Assembly: GCA_021464245.1 (NCBI GenBank)
Contig: JADCRB010000110.1
Coordinates: forward strand, 868,001 to 932,000
Length of the DNA stretch: 64,000 bases
Direction of reading: 5' to 3'
Origin: Carallia brachiata
Taxonomy: Eukaryota > Streptophyta > Magnoliopsida > Malpighiales > Rhizophoraceae
In this document: one piece after another, positions 12,370 to 24,733 of the stretch
How positions within the stretch are numbered: position 1 is the first letter of the stretch
Layout: each line of letters opens with the position of its first letter
Notes under the pieces: model-generated
What the model was told of the DNA's origin: nothing
Databases searched by the model: none
The model's input: only the letters and a program-made list of their open reading frames with translations
Position numbers and translations under genes: made by a program

Positions 12370-14339
12370 TAATTGAAGAACGGTGTGAAAGAAAAATGTT
12401 AAAGACGTACTACCTGAGATGTCTATGACTTGTATGTTTGATCTTGTGTGAATTTTGGTCCATCCTACCAGGATTATGTGCAGAATTCTCCTGAAATTTC
12501 CCTTTGATAACGGTTTCTGGTTATGCAAATTGTGTGGATTTCTAATTTGAGTTTTTTTTTAGAGAGTAAAAATTTTACCCTATAGTCTACTTGAATTTAA
12601 AAAAAAAATGATAAAATAGATTTGTGAAGTATAAGATTATAAATAAAGTTATACGATAAAAAAAATGAGTAAAAATAATAAATACCGTAAATTTTAACTA
12701 AAATTTAATTAGAACTTGTCTCTCTAATAATGCGGGCCATTGCATCTTTCGATGAGGATCTTCTGCATGTTTAAGCAACAAAAAACAGAGATAAGATCAT
12801 AAGATATCAGACTATCAGAGTGGAAAGTTAAATCAAATATAATATCTCATGAAGATTGGCAAAAGTTCAGTGTCTTTAGTCCTTTTGACTCTAGTTTATA
12901 ATTTGTGTAGGTCTGTACGTCATTTGTGGATGTGGTGGTTTGTCTTTTTGTTTGATCCGCGTGTATATTTATCTTCACAGCCTGGCCTGGAAAGAAGCTG
13001 CCATGCAATTACTAACTTGACTTCGGGTCTTCGGATAAAGCGATTAATCAATCAGCATATGTCTCCTCGTTCACACAGAAAGGCTTCCAAAAGTCTTAAT
13101 TTTTAATGTTCTTTTTTAAGGGGGGGTCTGTTTTTAGGTGGGTAATTATCCCAGTGCTGACTGCCGAGAACTTTCCTTTCGATTCCACGCGCGGCACTCA
13201 GGATTCCATCTTTGGAAGGGTGTGTGTGTGTGTGTGTGTGACTTATTCCAGGCTTAATCAGACAACATCCAATGCAAACTTGGGATCTTGCGATTTGTAC
13301 CCATGGATTCATAATTTGAAGAATAATGATATCTATCATAACTCATCTTCAATGATTCCTTGACAGGTATGGTGTGTTCACTTAAAAGAGAATATTTAAC
13401 TGCATAATGAATTGTTGCCCTACATTCCCTGATATGATATGATCTCTCTGTTGCACATGGAACAAAACAAATACACAAACACCACCACCAGGGGCAATCA
13501 ACGTGGGTTTTTTTGGGCAATGGATTAAGCAAAGGCCTGTGTCTATGCTATCACATACAACATAATTCAACCAAATTTACATCCAGAAAAACAGAAGTGG
13601 CAGACATGGAATTTGGTCGGATTTGACCTGCCCCCAACACCCCCCCCCCCAGAAAAATCTGTGGACCCCAGAATGAGATTCGTCGTCTATGGTCAACAAT
13701 AGACGGACAAGAACAATGTAAATTCAATCAAATACTTGGTTAAGCTATCCCTCAACAGGATCTAATCAAACCGACGGGTGCACCTCCGAGTGGAAATCTG
13801 GCATTGGCTTGGCGAAAATCTACGTTTGAACTTTGAACTTCGCAGAGGAACAAATGAGTCTAAACACTGCGCTCATTGGAAAAGAGGACTTAAAAGCTAA
13901 AACATACCAAAGAGACCCTTACCCATAATGATCCAACACTCAAATTCAGGTAGGAGAGCTTCATTTTTCTTAAATATATGTTTGTTACACGGGAAAAATT
14001 GGCAGCTTACACTTTGCATCAGCGGTTGAGCGACTAACAGGAATATCTATTCAAAAACAAATACAACAAAGGAGAGGGAAAAAAGAAATCCTTCTAGCCC
14101 CGTCAAGACTTTCTATAGCCATGGACAGTATTTCGCCACCTCCGATTCCTTTGTCGTTATCAAGAGAGAAAAAATGTCAGCAATCAGTCACCTTTATATT
14201 TCTACCGTTGTTTGTTTATTTTCTTATGTATTGATACCTTTAAATGGCTGTGTAAAACCTTTCGGTGTACCGTTTAAATCATTGAATCAACCAGGTTCCA
14301 TCTGCAGCCGAGCTATCAAAATTTGCCATGTTCCCAAAA
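12370..14339. other. Intergenic stretch and 3' flank of FRS10
   Basis: No gene seen. It contains a (GT)n microsatellite at 13220-13240 and a C run near 13640-13650. The last about 300 bases are probably the 3' untranslated part of the minus-strand FRS10-like gene. The open frames between 12849 and 13570 overlap on both strands and have no recognisable content. Confidence 0.55.
13220..13240. repeat. (GT)n microsatellite
   Basis: About ten GT units. Confidence 0.9.
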
Positions 14340-16578
14340 CTAAGATTCACTCACATGGTAATTAGCCAAGTTCAGAGAGAATTCCTCTGTCACTGGCATA
14401 CTTTTAACATGCTCAAGCATCCTTGAGAGTTCTCTATGAACATAATCAAAACGTCCTTTGGATAACATTGATTCTGTCAACAGAGTTTCAGCCATAGAAT
14501 GAAAAGCTTGAGCACATTGGTCACTGTAACTTCGGGCATTTTGGTCACTGGTAGTGACCAGCGTACATTCTTGCCGCCATCGAAATGGAAAATATTTTTC
14601 TGGGAGCTGAAAATAGTTCTTCATAAGAAGTACTCTAATTGCATGCCTACATAACACTCCCGAGTGTTCGAATTCCTTGCACGAACAGTGGACTTGCTCG
14701 TCTTCTGCCATCCAAATACAAGGTATTCACCATCCAATTTCTTAAAGTGTCGCACAAGATATGATCCATCTGCCATTTCTTGCAAACCATACTGCATAGA
14801 CAGCACCATTTCATGCTGTAACAGACTAAAGGAATACGGTGAAAGAATGTTACGTGCATGTTCTTCAATAGGCATGCATGTCTTAATAGGCAAATATTGA
14901 ATACTGTCACTAGTTTGATTTCTGAAGCTGGCAGCAACACCAACCTGGAAGAACAAGAAACACAGCTTAGAATGCAGTTCATCTAATAGCAGAAACCTAA
15001 GAGCAATCTAGATTGAAGAGAATGGATACCTGATCAAAGAACACCTGCAAACATGTTTGCTCACTCAAGATTCTTTTCACAAATGTATCCGTAGATTGTG
15101 AAAATTCTGTTGTCGCCATACAAGCCACAAAGTAAGGTTTGGCATGGGAAAGAGACCAGCACTGTCGATATGAATATAGTAGAGATATATGCTTATCCGA
15201 AACAAGTCCAAATCTAGTAACCAGATGATTCCATTGTTGTTCAAAATCTTCTACATTTTCCAAGTGACACAAGATGTCAAATTCAGCTCTAAAATCTTCA
15301 TACAGGGATCCAATGGGCAAAGAGAACCAACTGGGTAATTTGGACAGAATCTGCCATATACTTACTACATGATTTGCATTTGGCAATTCCCTTGCTATAG
15401 CATCTCTAAGACTCGGATCTATATCTGTTAAAATTGTCTGCGGACACCTCCCTCTCATAAAGCGAACAAACATCTGTTGAAAAGGAGAAAATCATAAAAA
15501 GGACATGAAGACATGCAGAGACTGATCACAAGAATTTGTATCCACAAACCTGTAGAGCCCATCCAAAAGATCGAGAGCTTTCATCTTGCAGCAAAACACA
15601 TCCGAAGAGGATTGCCTTTCCATTATTATCCATACCAAACCACAATCCTAGAAGCAAGCCGTAAGTGATAGAACGGTAAGTGGTATCAAAAGTAACCACA
15701 TCACCATAGAGACTATAAGCACGGACAGAGTCCCCGTATGACCAAGCAATATTTTCAAGCTTTTCACTTTGGTCTGTGGTATAATCATAAGCAAAATCTG
15801 CATCCCTCTCTGCCATACCCTTGCAGGCCTCAAGGAGTTCCATTGTGTCATTCTCTCTTTTCTCAGAGAGCAGAGCATCATTCTCTTGAACAGTCTTCTT
15901 ACACGTCCGAACAAAATTTCTAACATCCTTCTCTATAAATGGCAATTGTCCTGGTTGAACTCCTTTCTCTAATTCCAACACCTTAACTATCCGATTCACT
16001 GGAAATCCTGCCTTACATAGCAGAAGTATGCGCTCTTGATCAGCCTCCTGTATTTTTCTATATGCCGGCAACAGACGCACTTGGTCATCTTCCAACAACT
16101 CATGATTGTGAACATTGCTAAACTGTGAAACATACCATTGTGCGGCACCATCTACGATTTCCTTTGTCAAATACATTTTTGCATCACATCCACATCGTAC
16201 TGATTTGCGGTCACGGGGATGCTCCACATTAGCTTTTTTCCTTGGTTGATTAAACCCAGAACGATAGCAAACAAAATCTCGCCTGTAAATTCCCAAATTC
16301 TGGCTTTCAGTTGAGCGTGCTTTTCTGATTGAAAACCCATTCTTCCGAGCGAAATTGCTATAGTAGTCAAAAGCATCTTCATCACTTTTAAAAATTTGGC
16401 CAACGTATGGCGTAAAGACAGCCTCAATTGCTGGCGTCATTGATGTTGCCTCACCCTTTACCATCTGAGAGCTCACTGTCATCTGATCATCTCCTTCATA
16501 TTTTATATAGCATTTCCAATCTCCACACGGGCACTGCTGACGTCGAATCCATATGTTATTGGTCGGCTTCATTGCCAT
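14340..16578 (-). CDS. FRS10: FAR1-related sequence 10-like factor, one apparent frameshift
   Basis: Three coding exons on the minus strand: 16578-15550, 15473-15030 and 14944-14340, all with GT-AG borders, about 690 residues in all. The order is the FRS10-type N-terminus (NNIWIRRQQCPCGDWKCY), a FAR1 DNA-binding zinc region (about 55-160, ending HNHELLEDDQ), a MULE-transposase-derived domain (about 265-450) and a SWIM zinc finger (CSCKEFEHSGVLCRH). The FHY3/FAR1 family arose from Mutator-like transposases and regulates transcription, often in light signalling. Odd point: in the last exon the frame breaks at 14714-14716. One more T in the TTT run of the coding strand would rejoin VFW to MAEDEQVHCSC. 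As written, the protein ends at 14621 and loses the SWIM finger. A leader intron probably ends at 16615. The resemblance to FRS10 is strong throughout. Confidence 0.85.
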
Positions 16579-18266
16579 CGATAGAAAACAGTGTTTTATC
16601 AGCCAGACCTTACCCTATACGAAGAAAAAAAAAAAAAAGGGGAGCGTGGGAAATTTGAGATTGAAGTCTTGAGATATTCTTGAGCCAAATCAAGTAGAAG
16701 CCCTTGTTTTTCTTTAGTCAATTAAACATAAAATCAATATTTTGCCTTCTCTTTTGGTCAAGAAACAAACCCTAACAAATAAAGTTGGATGTTAATTGTT
16801 AAATGCAAAGCAACGGCTTCCTTTTCTGTTTTTTGACAAACAAAGAAGAACCCCACAAAGCTGAAGTCTTGCCACTAAAAATGGAAGCAGACCCAATTGC
16901 AGTCTGACCTTAAAGCAATTAACAAAACGCTAAAGATTCGAAATTGATCTAAAACAAGAATTACGATTAAAAATAATAATAATAATAATAATAATAACCC
17001 CCGTTTTAGCAACAAATTTAGTACTGTATATGCCCAGAAGTACTGCAAGCAAAAATGAAACTAAAAAGAATGATCACTGTGCTACTACAACTGAATAAGA
17101 ATATTTCTGTTCCATCCAATTAAGCAAAGATTTATAAAATAAAAAAAAAAAAATCGAAAGCTTTGAAAAGGTAAGAATTGGCACATACTGGCAACGACGA
17201 GTGAACACCAAGAAGGTGCAAAACTGGTTCTTGTTTATCCAACCTTCGGGAATTGACGGCGAATTGGCAATGCTGAAAGCAATTATTCGGTTTCAATTTA
17301 ACTAAAAACCCATGAAAATTTAGAGACGATAATAATAATAAATAATAATTACAAACCTTTCTGGATTTTTGGATTCTTCTTCTTCTTCTTCCTCTCGGCA
17401 ATTCGAACAGCCTTTTTGCTTTTGTTTTTTTTTTTTTTTTCGAAGGGGGTTCTAGTCAGAGTGTCAGACAGCCTTTCGATGGGACCAAACCCAGCAGAAA
17501 AGAAGCTATGGCGCTAAGTAAAACGAAAGCCCATTATAATATTGGGCCTACAGATTCAGGCCCAGTTTTAGACATATCTGCTGGGCCAGCTTGTCTCGCT
17601 TCGGTTGGGCCCTTCAAGTCATTGGGCCTGTTATTATTAACAATTTCTCTTTTTCTTTTCTTTTTTTTAATCCCTAAATAAGTAGATTTTATTTGTGGGC
17701 CCGCTGTTACTAGTTTACTACAGGACATCCAAACCCAATTCAAAATAGTGATAAACCCTTTTGTTTTTTTTTTTAGCATGATAAATACATGTTTTTCACT
17801 ACCAACAGAAAGTTTAATGCATAATAGCAATTAAAAGAGGCATTTTAGACTTTACGGCGGGGAACTCTAGTGCAAACACTCTTATTTTTAGAGTAATGAT
17901 GTTATTACAATATAATTTTTTGAAGTTTTTGAAAAAGAAAAAAAAAAGTTCTAGTAAAAAGAATATTCTATAGGTTGAATCGAAAATCTATAAAAATTTT
18001 AATTTTCGTCGTAAAAAAGTAAAAAAATTAATGATACAAGGAAAGAAGTGGCTACTACTACATTGACTTTACTTTGGTTTATTGCTGTTAGGAACCATTA
18101 AATAATTCACCAATAAAATTATTTTACATATATGAAAAAAAAATAAAGGGAATCTCAGTGAATTTGTCAAAAACAGCATAAGGCATCATCCTCCATCAAT
18201 GCCGTTCAAAAGATTGTTAGTCTTCAAGAGAACAACTGTGTGGCACTGGCAAGACAAACACACCAT
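16579..18266. other. FRS10 leader region and intergenic DNA
   Basis: On the minus strand, a pyrimidine tract and AG at 16615-16616 lead into the FRS10 start codon, so a leader intron is likely. Possible noncoding exons lie near 17178-17271 and 17358-17410, judged from GT/AG sites only. The rest (17450-18266) shows no gene. An (AAT)n microsatellite lies at 16971-16997. Confidence 0.4.
16971..16997. repeat. (AAT)n microsatellite
   Basis: Nine AAT units, inside the presumed leader intron of the FRS10-like gene. Confidence 0.9.
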
Positions 18267-21200
18267 TTACCAGTAATCCCCACAAGAACAATCGCCATCC
18301 TCAAAGTGATGAAACCTGTTTGAATCTCTCAACACTATCTGACGGCTAAAGATCTTTGATATATACTTAAAGGCAGCGTGGCAATCACCACAGACCCGAA
18401 GGTTCTTCATTATCCTGATTGGCATTTGTGAATCGCGGGTGAGAATGAATGCAACTGCTATTTTCTCACTATGGTAGCCCAGGAGTTCTTCCTTGCTCTC
18501 CTGTTCAAGATCATACAAAGCAAACTTCGTCTGGGGCACGTATCCAGCATCCCTCATCTTTCTGTTAAGTTCCTTGAGTTTTTCATAGATCATATCTTTT
18601 TCTGGGTGCGAATTATCTCCGGCCGCAAACACATGAACACCATCCTTCATGGTCACCCAACTACATCCAGTTTCCTTCTTCACTGCTGCCTCTCTCATTG
18701 CCCTCCTAGCCTTTGCCATATCCTTCCACTTGCCTCCCGAAGCATACATGTTAGCAAGAAGAACGTAATTTGCAGCATTTTGAGGCTCCATTTCAAGAAG
18801 CATTTCAGCTGCCCTTTGGCCTAATTCAGTGCTGTCACCATTTGCTCGGCAGCAAGCACCCAAAACTGTCCTCCAAATGAGAACATTTGGCTTCACGGGC
18901 ATCTCATGAATGAACCTCTCAATCCTATCAAGTTTACCTGCTCGTCCCAGGAGGTCCACCATGCATGAATAGTGCTCCACCCGAGGAGCCAGCCCATATG
19001 CTCCAGTCATGGATTTGAAATGCTCAAAACCTTCATCAACCAATCCCACGTGGCTGCAAGCTGACAAGACCCCAACAAAGGTGACATGATCCGGCAATGG
19101 ACCATGAAGCTTCATTTCGGCAAAAAGCTTCAAAGCTTTGTCGCCATGCCCATGACGGGCATAGCCTGATATCATTGAATTCCATGAGTAAACATTTCTT
19201 TCCGGCATCAAATTGAAAAATCTTGATGCATAATCAATTCTCCCACATTTTGAGTACATATCAACAAGTGCACTACCAATTACAACATCTGATTCTAAAC
19301 GAACTCTCATGGCACAAGCATGAACTTCCATGCCACGCTCTAGCGTTGCAACAGATGCACAAGCACTAAGAACGGTGGCTAAGGTAAAACAGTCTAATTG
19401 CTGACCTGTCTGCATCATCAACCAGACCAAATCCATCGCCTTGGACAAGTATTCATTATGTATATAACCAGAAATCATAGAATTCCAGCTAACTTCATCT
19501 TTTCTGTCATCCATTCTAGAAAAATCTTCTCGCAGTTATCCATCTCTCCACACTTCCCATAGCAAGCCAAAAGTGCATTCTCAACGACACTTTCTTCTCC
19601 AATGTTGTATTTCAACATCAGTGCATGTATCTGGTGGCTCAATTGGCTCAGTGAAATGGATGACACTGCTGCAAGGACATTTAAGAATGTTACTCTATTA
19701 GGAATCCATCCATGACGCATCATATTTAAGAACATGACTACAGCTCTATAGATTGAATCCTCTGAGTCAGCCAATGCTCCAATTACAGTATTCCATGATA
19801 TTTGATCATATTCCAGCATTGAGGAGAAAACCCTCTCACATTCTTCAAGAAATCCAGTTTCACCGTATAAAGCAAGAAGAGCATTTGAAACTGATATATC
19901 TGAATCAAGTCCCAATTTAAATCCTTCACAGTGCACTTGCTGTCCTTGGATGACCCAACCCAGGCTTGCACATGAACTCAATGTACTTATCAAAGTGAAG
20001 TTGGAAGGCATCAATCCAGTTCTCCTCATCACGTGGTAGCAGTTAGCTGCATTTTCAAAACACTCGTTCTGGTCAAATCCAGAAATGATGGAATTCCACG
20101 AGACTGAATCTTTCTCAACCATGAGCCCAAATACCAATCTAGCATCATTAATAGAGTTGCATTTAGCATACATATTTATAAGTGCATTTCCAATTGCAAC
20201 CTTGACGTCATTTAATCCAGACCGGAGTAAATATCCATGGACCTCCCTGCCCTTTCTTCTCCCTTCCTCCAATTGGGTAAATTCGGGAAAAGAACTTAAC
20301 AGGATTGTATATGAGTCAAAATTAATATCAACCAACTTTCTCATCTCCGCAAATGCTTCAGCAGCTTCCTCTCCATGTTTCTGCCTTACTAATCCAATCA
20401 TCAAGCCATTCATCGAGACAGCATTCTTCACAGTCATTTGTTCAAAGATCTTCTTAGCACAAGCAATCAATCCAAACCTCGCAAATCCACTAACGAATGC
20501 GCTCCCCACATAGAGATCCATGAGGAATCCAGATTTTTTAACCCATGTAAGCATCTGCTCCAGCAAGCATATTCCGTAATCAACAGAAGAGGCAGCTGCA
20601 GTTACTAAGCTCCCAAATGTGTACTCATTAGGTTTAAAACTGAACCCTGGACCATCTTTCTGCATGCTTGAGAATAGACCAAAAGCAGAAACTGCATCCC
20701 CTCTTTGTGCATAAACCGATATGATAGAATTCCATGATATCGAATTCCTAATCTCCATCTCATGAAAAACACGACGAGCATAGTCAATATGGCCCAAAAA
20801 ATTCCCATACATTGAAATCAACGCATTACACAGAGCCACATGACTTGCATAAGTGGACTTCAAAATCAACCCATGTATTTGCATTCCAAGCGCAAGCCCG
20901 AGTTGGGCAGACTCCTGGCAAGCTCGAAGGGCACTACCAAAAGCAAAATGATTAGGCAAAAAACCTTCAGCAAGCATCCCTTTGAAGACCCCAACGGCCT
21001 TCTCTGGCATCCCACTTTGGTTATACCCCGAAATCAAACACGCCCAAGTAACGCTATTCTTCTCAGGCATTTCCTCGAACAGCTTACGAGCAGACGGCGG
21101 ATCCTCAGCCCTCACATAGACATTTATAAGGGTATTACACAAAAACAAATCAAAATCAAACCCATATTTGAAAATCTGCAAATGAAACAATTTGGCGTCA

Positions 21201-21547
21201 TTTAGGCAACAAGAATCTTTATATCTACGAGCCAACTGTTCGTACACGTCAAAAGAATCGGAATACGAAACGGTTGGCGCAACGGGTGTGGGATTTAGGC
21301 AAGACTGGCCTGATTTGCAGTCGTTGGCCGAGTCAAGCAGTGGGACAACGACAGGAGATTGGCTGATCGGGGACTTGAAGTTTTGAGGTCCGAAGACAAA
21401 AGGGTGGTGGTTGTTTCCGTGCTGTGGCGGAGGTGGCAGTGAAAGTGAGGCCGCCGCTGCCGCCGCAAGAGTAGTGAAACTACGGGGCCGTGAATTCGAA
21501 AGGATTCGCTTGTTGTTGTGCGTGGATGCGACAAAACAGCGAAACAT
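18267..21547 (-). CDS. MEF7: DYW-class PPR RNA-editing factor (MEF7-like), one apparent frameshift
   Basis: Intronless pentatricopeptide-repeat gene of about 1,090 residues. A Ser/Pro/Ala-rich N-terminus (about 60 residues) fits an organelle presequence. More than a dozen PPR units of P, L and S types follow (SWNSMISGY-like cores), then E/E+ motifs and a DYW deaminase domain with YHSEK, CGDCH and the final CSCGDYW. DYW proteins bind organelle transcripts and convert specific C to U. The sequence matches At5g09950/MEF7 along its length; the target site is not visible here. Odd point: the reading frame breaks at 19520-19524. The upstream frame (21547-19475) runs through ...CGEMDNCEKIF and the downstream frame (to 18267) continues DDRKDEVSWNSMISGY. 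A sixth T in the coding-strand T5 run would join them as IFSRMDDRK. As written the first product lacks the E and DYW domains. Confidence 0.9.
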
Positions 21548-23341
21548 AGTCCAACTAACTGGAACCTAACCGAGTAAGATGCTCAGTTTGGTTTGGTTCA
21601 CGCAAAAGTTTTAAAAATAAAAAAAAAAAAGAAAAAGAATTTCTCTTGGATGCTCAGGCCACAAACCCAATTTAAATATATAATAACATCTACGTATACA
21701 TAAAATGAAAAAATTCCAATGAAATAAACTTTTGCAAAATTCTGAGTTTGGCAATATGCTAAACTGATCGTTGGTTCAAGTCTTCAAAGATTTTTTCTTT
21801 TTGTGTTTTTTCTAAGATTTATTTTACAGTCAAAGATATTAACCCCAGTCTTGCCTGCGACGAATCAGAATTTGTCCGTGAAACAAAGAGAATCCTCTGT
21901 TTCAAATCTGGTTCTTGTTTATCAAAACTCATTTCGGCATAAAGGTGTTTGGTTTCCTTTTCAGATGTTGAATCTTTATTGGGTTTTCACGAACCAGCGT
22001 CTTTAGTGTGTGAGGAAGCCAAAGTTCGTGTCTTTTTAGTTTCTAAGATAATAAATTTTGCAAACATTCCAACAACAATGGAGCTTAGATTTTTATTTCG
22101 TCAACGATGGAAGAAGCAGAGCAGGGAGAAAGAAGGGACAAGCCGACGCGCCGAAACTCGGGAAGATGAAGAAACAGAAAGAACACCGCGAGTTGCTTGC
22201 AAGAGATTTTCGTCGAAGTTATAATATGTCGTCAAAGAAAAAGATTTGGGATTTTTGTTTTTAAGAAAATTTGGGAATTTCTTTTTTTAGAAGAAGATTT
22301 TGGAATCTTTAAAATGTCCATATTTTAAACGTACCCGTTTTTTTAAAATTTCTAATTCAATAATTGTTTTTGGGCATGATTCATGGTTTAAAAGAAGAGA
22401 TTATGGTTGTTTTTAATCTTAAAGGAAGGCTAAAATTAATATTACAATTTGAAGAAACAAATTTAACAGGGATAAAAGTCCAAATTATGATCTACTTCTT
22501 GAACTCTGATATATATCGTCCGTGTAGTAATTGCTCTGGCAGTCGGCTCACAAGCCACTTCTGTGTTTTGAGTTTAGAAAAAAAAAGAAGAAAGATTATC
22601 ACCAGAAATAAGATCAGATAGCAAAGAGTCTAATCTCAAACAATCAACACCAAACCACCAATGGAGTGATTCATCCGGTAATGAGTCAGAGATTCTAGAT
22701 GTAAGATCTTAAATTTGAGATATACGGGTGTTTATAACGGAATTAAATTTATGATTAATTATTTAGTGTGAGAATTAGTATAAATATTAAGTTATAATAT
22801 TTTTTAATAAATTTATAAAGTACTATCTTATTTTTATATTTTAAAAAAATAAATAGATAGTAATAATCAACACAAAAAATAAGGTTATTCTTGAAAAATT
22901 CTTCGCGAAGAAAAGGGTTCAAGAAATTGTTCACACTTTGCCTTTTTTCTTTAAGTTATTTTTTCTTTCTTTGAGGTGCAAAAGGGTAAACAAGTTGTAA
23001 CTGTAAGTGGGGCACTGTAGTCCAAAGATCAAAAAATTTGCCCCTTCAGAACATAATTAATCAAGCTTTTATTAAAAAAAAAAAAAAAGAAATGTTTTTC
23101 CTCCACCTCGCTATTAATAACGCAGCCGATGCAGGCTGTGGCTGATGATAAATTCAGAATCACGTGCGTGACTCTTGAGGCACAGAGATAAGCCACTTGG
23201 GCATGGCTTGTCAATCGTATCTATCGTTCAGATAAGGTTTAGCATCCTGAACTGTAAATATCAATCGGCAACTAAAGACATACATATGTATTTGACGGTC
23301 AAGGAGAATTGGCCAAGAGAAGCTTACAGGCCTCGTGGAAA
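21548..23341. other. Intergenic stretch with unrecognised frames
   Basis: No gene I can name. Two overlapping plus-strand frames at 21949-22224 (91 codons) and 22058-22264 (68 codons, lysine/arginine-rich, containing KKQKEHRELLARDFRRSYN) have no start context or motif I recognise. The rest is AT-rich, with an A run at 23073-23088. Confidence 0.45.
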
Positions 23342-23945
23342 ATGGCAGCCAAAGTGGCCCTCTTTTCAGGTTTCATCACCCAAGTTCCTAGCCTACCCAA
23401 GCCATCGTCCCTGTCTTCCCTAGTCCACAATTTCAGTTCACCAATGGAAAGGTTTCGTCATTTTAAAATCCACGCAAACTTAGGTAACCGATGCTTCTTC
23501 TGCTATATTTGTAGCCACATGGGTGAAAAATAATGTAGCTAAAGATTTATTTTTGGTTGTCTTGAGGTGGAGGAGATGGAGAGCTCAAGCCAAAAGGGAA
23601 GAAGAAATTTATAACCAGAGATGAAGAACCTGAACAGTGAGTACTCTAATTTAAATCTTTGTTATCTGTTACAAGCTATCAAACAATCACTCAATCCAAA
23701 AGGAAAAGTTATTAGAATTAGTTCATATATGAAAGTAGCATTAAATGATAAATCTGTCCAAGAGAGATAGTTAGCGAAAGTAACACCAAAGATGTTGCAG
23801 GTATTGGCAAACAGCAGGAGAAAGGGAAGGCGAGAATCCCATGAAAACGCCCCTTCCTTACATCATAATTTTTGGGATGTCAACACCGTTTGTGATCTTA
23901 GCCATTGCTTTTGCCAATGGTTGGATTAAGGTACCGGCACGATAA
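23342..23945 (+). CDS. Small, probably plastid-targeted, single-pass membrane protein
   Basis: Assembled by eye from three exons: 23342-23483, 23567-23636 and 23801-23945. All borders are GT-AG and the total of 357 bases gives 118 residues with no frame conflict. Residues 1-45 (MAAKVALFSGFITQ..., Ser/Leu/Pro-rich, few acidic residues) resemble a chloroplast transit peptide. A basic linker KPKGKKKFITRDEEPEQ leads to YWQTAGEREGENPMKTPLPY, then one strong hydrophobic helix (about 92-112, IIIFGMSTPFVILAIAFANG) and a short tail WIKVPAR. The layout suggests a thylakoid or envelope protein with the tail exposed. I do not recognise the family and assign no function. The two splice sites that restore a continuous, protein-like frame are the main evidence. 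Confidence 0.65.
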
Positions 23946-24733
23946 TTTTTGTTGAGAATTGCTGCACCTCGAGCAGCATTGTTGACAGGGTTTGTATGGT
24001 ATGATCTTGTATAATCCAATCATATGTGCACTTCAGATTTAAACGTCTAGTAATACGCTATTGGGTTGAAATGTGGTATCAAACCCATAAACTTATTGCT
24101 TGTTTTGACTCTATTCAAATTTCTCTTCGGTTTTAGGCTTTGGCGTTTCCCTACATATTCATTTGTTCATTTCCAAGTAACCCACTGTTCAACGACTACT
24201 AGATCACAAGACTTTTGCTTGAACAAATTTTATCTTTCTTTCCTGTGTAGTGAAGAACATAGGCACAGGATTACAGGCCAAGGACCCCTTCTGTTAGCAT
24301 TGCCCAATCTAGAATATATTGACTAGAATGTGAATTTTACTAATCATGAATAAGAATATGAGCTCAAAGACGCTAAGAAAAGAAAATTGTTCAACATGAA
24401 TAAGTAAGTTGCTTATCAAAGAATTCAACTTTTTCTCTAGCCTAGTTCTCTTCTACACCTGCTCGGGTACCGGCACTACTCCTCCCACTAATGTGGGACT
24501 TGGGTTTTATCTCTTAGAGTGCAGTGCACTCTCTACGATGTCTTTAGACCGCTTAATTCTTCTTTATTAATACTTAACAGACTAACTACTAATCATTTCT
24601 TTTATTAAAAAGAAAAATCTATTCTGCACTCACTTTTTTCCTGAGCTTAATCGTAACTTATAATGTCACTTATACCAAATAAATCTAGATCTGGACAGGA
24701 AAGGATATTGTCTCAGAGTATTACTACTGTCAC
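23946..24733. other. Intergenic, between two convergent loci
   Basis: Presumed 3' flank of the small membrane-protein gene, then AT-rich DNA. The frame at 24066-24326 has no recognisable content. Confidence 0.45.

Noticed and set aside
21949..22264. Two basic open frames of 91 and 68 codons between the PPR gene and the plastid-protein gene
   Set aside because: No motif, no promoter signal, and the two frames overlap each other. Kept only as unassigned sequence.
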